Part shown: piece by piece, positions 57,413 to 64,000 of the stretch | Numbering within the stretch: position 1 is the first letter of the stretch | Layout: each line of letters begins with the position of its first letter | Assembly (NCBI RefSeq): GCF_001422925.1 | Contig: NZ_LMNI01000001.1 | Span: 366,087 to 430,086 of the forward strand | Direction: 5' to 3' | Origin: Microbacterium sp. Leaf288 | GTDB taxonomy: Bacteria > Actinomycetota > Actinomycetes > Actinomycetales > Microbacteriaceae | Length of the DNA stretch: 64,000 bases | The notes under the pieces: generated by a model | The model's database searches: none | The model's input: only the letters and a program-made list of their open reading frames with translations | Told to the model about the DNA's origin: nothing | Translations under genes and position numbers: made by a program

Positions 57413-57760
57413 ATGGCGAACGACGAGCAGACCCCGCGGCGACGTGCGAGCCTCGAGCTGCTCCGTGCCGAAGCCGCTGACGAGCTCTCGGTGCTGGTGC
57501 ATGAGCGCCTCCGTGCCGGCGAGGACCCGTGGGAGTTCATGGACGATCTCCCGTCCGTCGACGAGCTCGTCGTGTATCTGCTCCGCGCCGAGAACATCGC
57601 CGCCGACGGCGGGGCGCGCCCCAACGCCAGCCGCCACTACCGCGTGCTGAGGCAGATCGCCATCGACTATCCCCCGCTCACCCGCGCCGTGTGGTCGTTG
57701 CTGGGTGACGCGAACACGCACCGCCGGTGGGACCCGACGGTGCGTGCCGAAGCGAGCTGA
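57413..57760 (+). CDS. Small helical protein of unknown function
   Basis: 115 residues, wholly helical and charged, beginning MANDEQTPRRRASLELLRAE. No known domain recognised. It lies between the ECF sigma gene and its DGPF partner on the opposite strand, starting 57 bp from the sigma start, and its stop is 18 bp before the DGPF gene stop. The first codon was chosen because upstream readings in this frame overlap the sigma gene's start region. Its place between the two partners is noteworthy. Confidence 0.6.
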   Translation: MANDEQTPRRRASLELLRAEAADELSVLVHERLRAGEDPWEFMDDLPSVDELVVYLLRAENIAADGGARPNASRHYRVLRQIAIDYPPLTRAVWSLLGDANTHRRWDPTVRAEAS

Positions 57761-57777
57761 CGCGCGCAGCTCACGAG

Positions 57778-58194
57778 TCACGAGTTGGCGGCACGCCACT
57801 CCTTCTCCTTGGCGATCCACTCGTCGTTCTGGTCGAAATCGCTGAGCTCGTTGACGCGACGCACCTCCAGTGCGGTGCCGGGGCCCAACGGGCACTTGCG
57901 CGCCCAGTGCTCGGCCTCCTCGCGGGAGGCGACCTCGAGAATCCAGAAGCCGGTGAAGACCTCGCGCGCTTCGGCAAACGGTCCGTCGGTCACCGCGGGC
58001 GGGACCGAGTCGAAGTCGACCCGGAAGCCCTCGGCGGCGTCGGACAGCCCTTCGGCGCTCAGGAACACTCCGGCCTTCTGCAGCTCTTCGTTGTACGCGC
58101 CCATGGCGGCGTACGCCTCCGCCATGTCGAACGCCTCGGGATCGAATGCCGCAGCAGCCTCGGCACCGACCTGCATGATGAGCATGTAACGCAT
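57778..58194 (-). CDS. YCII/DGPF-domain protein
   Basis: 138 residues with the DGPF motif visible as TDGPFAEAREVFTGF. The N-terminus MRYMLIMQVGAEAAAAF and C-terminus VRRVNELSDFDQND are typical. DGPF proteins accompany ECF42 sigma factors and are predicted or shown targets of those sigmas; their enzymatic role is not established. It is separated from the sigma gene by an oppositely oriented small gene, so if regulated by that sigma its promoter is its own. Confidence 0.88.
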   Translation of the reverse strand: MRYMLIMQVGAEAAAAFDPEAFDMAEAYAAMGAYNEELQKAGVFLSAEGLSDAAEGFRVDFDSVPPAVTDGPFAEAREVFTGFWILEVASREEAEHWARKCPLGPGTALEVRRVNELSDFDQNDEWIAKEKEWRAANS

Positions 58195-58362
58195 GGGAAT
58201 CCCTTTCGTCGGGGCGATCGTGGCCCGGTTGGAGGCCCGTCCGGGCCCCTTCACCATGTGCGTCGAACCAGCCTCCCGCAGATCGACATCGCCCACGAAG
58301 ATTCTCGACGGAATCTCGGATGCCGGAAACAGCATATTGAGGAAATCCCCGGTAGGAATGCG

Positions 58363-58390
58363 AAAACCCCGCCGAACGGGTCGGCGGGGT
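58363..58390 (-). terminator. Terminator after trxA
   Basis: ACCCCGCCGA (58366-58375) pairs with TCGGCGGGGT (58381-58390) around a 5-bp loop. On the minus strand the hairpin is followed by a TTTT run. It ends the trxA transcript 22 bp past the stop codon. Confidence 0.85.
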
Positions 58391-58411
58391 CTTCGGGAAG
58401 CGTGAGGGGAC

Positions 58412-58735
58412 TCAGCCGATGTAGGCCGCGAGATCCTGCTCGAGCGCGAACTTCGGCTTGGCGCCGATGATGGTCGTCTCGACCGCGCCCTTGTTGAACA
58501 CCTTCATCGCGGGAATGGAGGTGATCTGGTACTTCATCGCGAGGTCGGGGTTCTCGTCCACGTTGAGCTTGAGGATCGTGATCTTGTCGGGGTGCTCCGA
58601 CTGGATCTGGTCGAGGACGGGCGAGACCATGCGACACGGGCCGCACCACTCCGCCCAGAAGTCCACGAGCACCGGACCCTCGGCCTGGAGCACGTCCTGC
58701 TCGAACGTGGCGGAAGTCGTCGCCTTGGCGGTCAT
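58412..58735 (-). CDS. trxA: Thioredoxin
   Basis: 107-residue thioredoxin with the active site WCGPC in FWAEWCGPCRMVSPVL and the cis-proline loop TSIPAMKVF. It reduces disulfides in cytoplasmic proteins. The ATG at 58735 follows GGAG at good distance. It is immediately downstream of trxB, so the two form the thioredoxin pair with the reductase upstream. Confidence 0.96.
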   Translation of the reverse strand: MTAKATTSATFEQDVLQAEGPVLVDFWAEWCGPCRMVSPVLDQIQSEHPDKITILKLNVDENPDLAMKYQITSIPAMKVFNKGAVETTIIGAKPKFALEQDLAAYIG

Positions 58736-58829
58736 CTGTGTTTCTCCTTCTCTGGGAAGTCTGTCCACGCTCATTCAACGCGAGAGGGGCGTGAAGTGTT
58801 CCCGGGCTTGTGCGGCGCCCGGTCGAGCG

Positions 58830-59834
58830 CTATGCGGCGTCGACCTTGGCGACCGGCTCGGCGCCGGGAAGTCCGTCGATCTCGGCGGCGTCGGGGGCGG
58901 GAGCGCCGGCCTCGCCGAGCGCGGCGAGGAAGTGCTCGACGTCCAGGGCCGCGACGGTGCCGCTGCCCGCGGCGGTGACGGCCTGACGGTAGGTCGGGTC
59001 GATCACGTCACCGGCGGCGAACACACCGGGCACCGACGTGCGCGACGAGCGGCCATCGACCCACACGGTGCCCTCGGCGGTGAGGTCGAGCTTGTCGTGC
59101 ACGAGGTGCGTGCGCGGGTCGTTGCCGATCGCGACGAACACGCCGTCCAGCGCCAGGTCGCGACGCGAGCCGTCGACGGTGTCCTCGAGCACGACGCCGG
59201 TGACCGCCTCGTCGCCGAGGATGTCGACGACCTCGCTGTTCCAGACGAACTCGATCTTGTCGTTCTTGAACGCCCGCTCCTGCATGATCTTCGAGGCGCG
59301 CAGCTCGTCGCGACGGTGGATGATGTACACCTTCGACGCGAACTTGGTGAGGAAGGTGGCCTCCTCCATCGCGGAGTCGCCGCCGCCGACGACGGCGATC
59401 ACGCGCTCGCGGAAGAAGAATCCGTCGCAGGTCGCGCAGTACGACACGCCGCGTCCGGACAGGCGGGCTTCGCCCTCGATGCCGATCTTGCGGGGAGCGG
59501 AACCGGTCGCGAACACCAGCGCGTCCGCCTCGTGCGAGGCGCCGCTGCCGAGGGTGACCTTCTTGACGGGGCCGTCGATGTCGAGCGAGACGACGTCGTC
59601 GTAGAGCACTTCGGCGCCGAACCGCTCGGCCTGCTCCTGCATCTTCGCCATGAGGTCAGGACCCATGATCGCCTCGGGGAACCCGGGGAAGTTCTCGACC
59701 TCGGTGGTGTTCATCAGCTCGCCGCCGGCCTCGACCGAGCTCGCCACGACGAGCGGGCTCAGGTTGGCCCGTGCGGCGTAGATGGCCGCCGTGTAACCCG
59801 CGGGACCCGAACCGATGATGATGACCTGACGCAC
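58830..59834 (-). CDS. trxB: Thioredoxin reductase (NADPH)
   Basis: 334-residue FAD enzyme. The FAD motif is GSGPAGYTAAIYAARA; the active disulfide is CATC in SYCATCDGFFF; the NADPH motif is VGGGDSAMEEATFL; the FAD end is GVFAAGDVID. It reduces thioredoxin using NADPH. The start is GTG 59834 after GGAAAGGTG. It lies after murJ and before trxA, the order seen beside the origin in mycobacteria (sigM-trxB-trxC). Confidence 0.97.
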   Translation of the reverse strand: MRQVIIIGSGPAGYTAAIYAARANLSPLVVASSVEAGGELMNTTEVENFPGFPEAIMGPDLMAKMQEQAERFGAEVLYDDVVSLDIDGPVKKVTLGSGASHEADALVFATGSAPRKIGIEGEARLSGRGVSYCATCDGFFFRERVIAVVGGGDSAMEEATFLTKFASKVYIIHRRDELRASKIMQERAFKNDKIEFVWNSEVVDILGDEAVTGVVLEDTVDGSRRDLALDGVFVAIGNDPRTHLVHDKLDLTAEGTVWVDGRSSRTSVPGVFAAGDVIDPTYRQAVTAAGSGTVAALDVEHFLAALGEAGAPAPDAAEIDGLPGAEPVAKVDAA

Positions 59835-59972
59835 GTGCGCACCTTTCCTCGTGAAGCCTCGCGGAACGTCCCATGACACGCGCGATGGCTCCGGATGCCT
59901 CAACACATGGTAACCGCGCGGCATTCCGTGACCCGTCCCCCGCGCCCCGGCGGGACACATGGGCAGGTGGTC

Positions 59973-61586
59973 TCAGCGGCGGCCGGGCAGGAAGCGGCGC
60001 ACGAGGCCGGTGGCGACCGCCAGCTCGGGCGCGCGGAAGACGGCGAGGATGCCGACATAGACCGCGATGACCACGATGCCGATGATGGCGGCGCCCGCGG
60101 CACCCAGGATCTTGTCGGACACCGTCCAGCCGTCGACGCCGCCCAGCAGCTCGAACGTCAGCCAGCCGACGACGCCCGCAGGAACCGCGGCCAGTGCGAA
60201 CCGTCCGAGCGCCCACAGCCATGAGCCGACGTGGATGCTTCCCAGCCGCCGATGCAGCAGCCAGGTCGCGACGATCACCTGCACGACACTGGCGAAAGAC
60301 TGACCCAGAGCGACCGCGGCGACCAGTTGCGCGGAAGGGAGCACGCCTTCGTGGAAGGCCCATAGCGCACCCCAGGCGGTGAGGACGACGATCGCGCACT
60401 GCAGGATCGTGAAGAAGAAGGGGGTCCGGGTGTCGTCGTAGGCGTAGAAGCTGCGCTGCACGACGAACAGCACGGCGAGCGGGATCAGGCTCACGAGGTA
60501 GCAGAGAAGCACCCCCGCTGCGGCGACCGCTTCGTCGGGGCTGCCGGTGAAGATGCGGGACGCGGGAATGGCGGCGGCAGCGAGCGCGGCCGTGGCGGCG
60601 ACCACGAACACTCCGAGCGTGCGGATGCTGCGACCGATGTCGCCCCGCACCTCACCGTCGCGGCCCGCCGCGGCGTGCTCGCTCAACTGGGTGAAGTACG
60701 GGGTGCCGATCGACAGCACGATGATCGAGTACGGGAGCATGAACAGCAGCCACGCGTTCTGCGCCACGAAGACGCCCGGGTCGCCCTTGGGGATCTCCGA
60801 CATGACCTGCGACTGGACCAGTCCGGCGAGCTGACCCGCGACGACCATGAGGAAGGTCCAGCCGGCGAGCTTTCCGATCTGCCCGAGTCCCACGCCTTTC
60901 CAGCCGAAGTCGGGGCGGATGTGCAGTCCTGTCTGCCGCCAGAAGAGGAAGAGGATCCCCGTCTGCACCACGATGCCGAGCGTCGCGGTACCCGCGAGCA
61001 CCGCGATCATCTCGGGCGTCCACGCCGTCGCGGAACCCGTCGGGCCGAAGAGCCAGATGAAGACGAGGAAACCGGCGATCGACACGATGTTGTTGACGAT
61101 GGGTGCCCACGTGTAGGGCCCGTACACGCGCCGAGCGTTGAGGGATTCGCCGACGAGCGCGAACAGACCGTAGAAGAAGATCTGCGGCAGACACCAGTAG
61201 GCGAATGCCGTTGCCAAGGCCTGCTGCTGAGGGGGATAACCGGGCGCGTACAGGGCGACGAGCCACGGAGCTGCGATCGTGGCGAGGACGGCGGTCCCGA
61301 GGAGCACGACCGTCCCGAGGGTGAAGAGCTTCGAGACGAAGGCGCGCCCACCGTCGTCATGGGCGGCGGCCTTGACGATCTGGGGCACGACGACGGCGCT
61401 CAGGAGGCCTGTCGAGATGATCGCGTAGATGTTGTTCGGGAGTTGATTCGCGATCGCGAACGCGTTGCCCCCTGCGGTGGTCGCGCCGATGGCCGACACC
61501 AGCACGACGGAGCGGAGGAAGCCGGTGAGGCGCGACACGATCGTGCCCGCGCCGATGAGCGCACTGGCGCGCCCGATCCCGCTCAC
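59973..61586 (-). CDS. murJ: Lipid II flippase MurJ (MviN family)
   Basis: 537 residues with about 14 membrane helices of the MOP superfamily, starting SGIGRASALIGAGTIVSRLT; LSAVVVPQIVKAAAHDDGGR follows. It flips lipid II across the membrane for peptidoglycan synthesis. In mycobacteria MurJ (MviN) carries a C-terminal kinase-like region controlled by PknB-FhaA; this protein is shorter and ends after the last membrane helices, so that arm is missing. Start GTG 61586 overlaps the stop of the upstream gene (GTGA). Confidence 0.95.
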   Translation of the reverse strand: MSGIGRASALIGAGTIVSRLTGFLRSVVLVSAIGATTAGGNAFAIANQLPNNIYAIISTGLLSAVVVPQIVKAAAHDDGGRAFVSKLFTLGTVVLLGTAVLATIAAPWLVALYAPGYPPQQQALATAFAYWCLPQIFFYGLFALVGESLNARRVYGPYTWAPIVNNIVSIAGFLVFIWLFGPTGSATAWTPEMIAVLAGTATLGIVVQTGILFLFWRQTGLHIRPDFGWKGVGLGQIGKLAGWTFLMVVAGQLAGLVQSQVMSEIPKGDPGVFVAQNAWLLFMLPYSIIVLSIGTPYFTQLSEHAAAGRDGEVRGDIGRSIRTLGVFVVAATAALAAAAIPASRIFTGSPDEAVAAAGVLLCYLVSLIPLAVLFVVQRSFYAYDDTRTPFFFTILQCAIVVLTAWGALWAFHEGVLPSAQLVAAVALGQSFASVVQVIVATWLLHRRLGSIHVGSWLWALGRFALAAVPAGVVGWLTFELLGGVDGWTVSDKILGAAGAAIIGIVVIAVYVGILAVFRAPELAVATGLVRRFLPGRR

Positions 61587-63766
61587 CGCTTGTCCCCTTC
61601 GGTGGGCGTGGGGACCGTTCCCTTGCGCTTGCGGCGCATGCGCAGCACGGTGCGTGCGATGCCGAACAGGAGGAGGATGCCGACGAGCACGGCCAGGGCG
61701 GCGATGCCGACGGCCTCCCAGTCGGCGTAGACGTTGATCTCGACGGATTCGGGCTCGCCGATGGCGACGAAGGCGGGGCTGCGCAGCTGCAGGGTCAGCG
61801 TGACGTCGCCGCGGCCCACGCGGGCCTGCACCGGCACCTCGACGCGGGTGTTGCTCTGCGGTGTCGCGACGATCGGCGTCTCGCCCTGCACGTCGAGCCG
61901 CAGGTTGTCACGGGTCGTGTACAGCACGAGGTTGACCGGGTACGGCAGGTCGTTGCGCACCCAGAATCGGAGGGCGGCGCTCGACCCGTAGAGGTCGCTC
62001 GGGCTGGTGGGGAGGAGTGCGACCGAGTCCAGGGTGCCGGCGGTCGCGGCGCGGTGGTCGGCGAGCTGCGTCGACCAGGTGGCGTCGCCGATCCACGCGA
62101 CGCCGAGCAGCTGCAGGATGTCGGCGCGCTCGGGTCCGGTCAGCATCGACGGCTGGTCGAGGATCGTGGCGAACCGGGCGAGCTCGCTTTCGTCGGCGAC
62201 GAGAGCGGATGCCGCGGCCGCGCGCTCGGGCGAAGACTCCACGCCGGTCAGCTCGAGGTCGAACGCCTCCCCCGCTGCGACCGTCGCGATGGTGCGGGGC
62301 GTCACGTCGGGGGCGGAGAAGGCCGCGGAGATCGCGGCGCCGAGCTCGACGCGCGAGCGTCCGTCGCCGCGGCCGACGGTGACGAGCAGGGGCCCGTCGG
62401 TCTCGGCCGCCGCGAAGGCGAGGTAGGCGGTGGCCGTGGTGAGCGGGGCGCCCCGCAGCCAGGACTCCTCCTGCTGGGATGCGTCATCGAGCGCGGCGGA
62501 GACGTCGCTGTCGTAGACGAGCACCTCGCCGGCGCCGACCCGGCCGTGCGCCGAGACGGTGCGGCCGTCGGAGCCGGCATCCGTCGTCGACGACGGGATG
62601 AGCGTGACAGGGGCGGTGCCGTCGGCGGTCGCGATGTCGGCGAGGTGGGAGACGATCTGCTCGTCCGCCGTGCCGTCGGCGGGCCAGTACACGCCCTGGC
62701 GGGTGGCGGGGCCGACGACCAGGAGCTCGTCGGTGCTCGGGAGTGCGCTGTCGGGCTGTGGGGTGGGTGCGGTGGTCGGCGCATCCGACGGCGCCGGGGT
62801 GGGCGTCGGGGTCGGAGTCGGCGTCGGCGTCGCGAAGTTCGAGGACGACATGTACGCGCTGAACGAGGTGGGCTGCAGCGGACGCGGGAGGCCCGCCTGC
62901 AGCTGCGCGGTGACGTCGGCGTCGCCGAACTGCAGGGCGAAGCGCGAGTTCTGGATGGCCTCGAGCCGCGAAAGCCACTCGAGCGCGGACTCGGGAGCCG
63001 AGGTGCCGAGCACCCGGATCGACGCGGGCACGGCGGGGTCGACCGCGAGGATGGCGGCGGTGCCGGTGACCCCGTCGAGCTGGTTGGTGAGATCGCCGTC
63101 CGGCGCGGTGAGCTCGGCCAGCTGCCCCGCGGTGAGCAGGCCCTCGCTGAGAGGACCTGCGGTGATCGGCACGACCACGCCGATGCCGACGTCGATGGCC
63201 TCGGTGGGCGGCACGATCATCGCGCTCGTCGACGTGACGGTGCCCTCCGCGGCGGGGTACGACGCCGCGAGCGGGTAGACGCCCGGGGCGAGGCCGGCGA
63301 GGGCAGGGTCGTCGGCTGCGACCGTGATGCCGCGGACCTGGAAGCCGCCGGGCTCGACAGCGGCGATCGAGTCGGTGCCGATCGGCTCCAGCGCGAGCTC
63401 GGGCGAGCTGCCGTCGAGCCAGTCGCCCAGGTCGTCGCGGTCGGCGAGCGGCGTGCGTCCGAGGGAGAGGGTGACGGTCGCGGCCGCGAGCTCCGCATCC
63501 GTCCCGTTCTGGATCGAGACCGACACGCTCAGCGCATCGCCCGGGTTCACGATGCCGTTGGCGACCGGCGACAAGGTGAACACGGTGGTGCCGGCGGGGA
63601 CCGCGGAGCTCACGCTCGGCGAGGGGATCGGTGTCGGATCCGCCGCGATCGCCGGAGCGGGCAGCAGAAGAGCGGCGAGCACGGCTCCGGCCGCCATGGC
63701 GGCGGTCACGAGACGCGGTGCGCGGCGCGGGGCACGCCGCGGGGCTCGCGGTGAAGTCACGATCAT
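61583..63766 (-). CDS. DUF6049 family secreted protein
   Basis: 727 residues. An N-terminal twin-arginine-free signal peptide (residues ~18-42, LVTAAMAAGAVLAALLLPAP ending AIAA) is followed by a large extracytoplasmic part with beta-rich and Ser/Thr/Pro linker segments (a PTPTPTPTPT-like tract near residues 300-330), and a C-terminal membrane helix (GIAALAVLVGILLLFGIART) with a basic tail. It is translationally coupled to murJ in this and related genomes. Function is unknown; cell-wall association with lipid II export is inferred from linkage only. Confidence 0.85.
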   Translation of the reverse strand: MIVTSPRAPRRAPRRAPRLVTAAMAAGAVLAALLLPAPAIAADPTPIPSPSVSSAVPAGTTVFTLSPVANGIVNPGDALSVSVSIQNGTDAELAAATVTLSLGRTPLADRDDLGDWLDGSSPELALEPIGTDSIAAVEPGGFQVRGITVAADDPALAGLAPGVYPLAASYPAAEGTVTSTSAMIVPPTEAIDVGIGVVVPITAGPLSEGLLTAGQLAELTAPDGDLTNQLDGVTGTAAILAVDPAVPASIRVLGTSAPESALEWLSRLEAIQNSRFALQFGDADVTAQLQAGLPRPLQPTSFSAYMSSSNFATPTPTPTPTPTPAPSDAPTTAPTPQPDSALPSTDELLVVGPATRQGVYWPADGTADEQIVSHLADIATADGTAPVTLIPSSTTDAGSDGRTVSAHGRVGAGEVLVYDSDVSAALDDASQQEESWLRGAPLTTATAYLAFAAAETDGPLLVTVGRGDGRSRVELGAAISAAFSAPDVTPRTIATVAAGEAFDLELTGVESSPERAAAASALVADESELARFATILDQPSMLTGPERADILQLLGVAWIGDATWSTQLADHRAATAGTLDSVALLPTSPSDLYGSSAALRFWVRNDLPYPVNLVLYTTRDNLRLDVQGETPIVATPQSNTRVEVPVQARVGRGDVTLTLQLRSPAFVAIGEPESVEINVYADWEAVGIAALAVLVGILLLFGIARTVLRMRRKRKGTVPTPTEGDKR

Positions 63767-63876
63767 CCTGTCGGGGGGTTCGCTCCTGTGCGATGTCCTG
63801 ACCGCACGATCGAGGAGATTCTACGGTCCGCGCCTCCGAGCCTGCCGGAGGGCGGGCGGCGCGGTTGAATGGAGCC

Positions 63877-64000
63877 GTGCTCCCCGAACCGGATACCGAC
63901 CTGTGCCGTGACCTCGCCGCCGACCTGCGCAGCGCGGGGTTCACCGCCGAAGCCCTGCGCGACGCGTGGGGCGCCGCGGCCGACGATGCGATCGCGCGCG
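63877..64000 (+). CDS. Probable class I SAM-dependent methyltransferase (DUF7059-type), partial
   Basis: Only the first 41 codons are inside the window: GTG start, then LPEPDTDLCRDLAADLRSAG and FTAEALRDAWGAAADDAIAR. This N-terminal helical region is the DUF7059 pattern seen on methyltransferases divergent from DUF6049 genes in related actinobacteria. The catalytic domain is not visible, so the call rests on partial sequence and position. Confidence 0.55.
   Translation, partial: MLPEPDTDLCRDLAADLRSAGFTAEALRDAWGAAADDAIAR

Overview
This is the replication-origin region of a high-GC actinobacterium. Gene order and several lineage-restricted families (DUF6049 next to murJ, NucS, a Jag protein with a degenerate KH loop, DUF3566 after gyrA) point to Microbacteriaceae, most likely Microbacterium or a close relative; this is inferred from content, not from a search. 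No rRNA, insertion sequence, prophage or CRISPR array was seen. Three tRNA genes are present: Leu(CAG), Ala(TGC) and Ile(GAT).

Layout. 1-4 kb: end of an Mrp Na+/H+ antiporter operon (mrpAB fusion, mrpC, mrpD cut by the window edge). 4-17.8 kb: accessory and regulatory genes. These are a LacI regulator divergent from an MFS transporter with paired palindromic operators, a MinD/ParA-like ATPase divergent from nucS, a GH106-like glycosidase followed by a MarR regulator, a HAD phosphatase, a long helical membrane-anchored protein, a rhomboid-like/lysyl-PG synthetase-like fusion, a cold-shock gene, GntR and GNAT. 18.6-29.5 kb: the conserved actinobacterial growth and division signalling cluster fhaA-fhaB-pstP-rodA-pbpA-pknA-pknB, then trpG/pabA, a small membrane protein, a class E sortase and crgA. 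29.6-34.2 kb: rhomboid protease, cyclophilin, deacylase, Nudix, tRNAs and a VIT-family transporter. 34.2-46.9 kb: DUF3566-gyrA, gyrB, dciA-recF-dnaN, oriC, dnaA, rpmH-rnpA-yidD-yidC-jag. 46.9-56.1 kb: rsmG, a roughly 6.1 kb gene-free tract full of parS sites, then parA-parB. 56.1-64 kb: an ECF42-type sigma factor with its DGPF/YCII partner, trxA, trxB, murJ, a DUF6049 protein and the start of a probable methyltransferase.

The most unusual feature is the segment 46882-53770. It holds 13 perfect copies of the parS core GTTTCACGTGAAAC plus one near-copy. Most lie in a 6.1 kb tract between rsmG and parA where I see no convincing gene. Part of the array is three diverged tandem units of about 247 bp, each opening with a parS. 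One further parS is inside the parA coding sequence, whose product carries an acidic extension of about 210 residues before its ATPase domain. Together with parA and parB this looks like a dedicated, compact centromere rather than scattered parS sites.

The genes work together as the housekeeping core of an oriC domain: initiation (DnaA, DnaN, DciA, RecF, gyrase), segregation (ParABS), and envelope growth under kinase/phosphatase control (PknA/B, PstP, FhaA/B, RodA, PbpA, CrgA, MurJ), flanked on the left by accessory genes.
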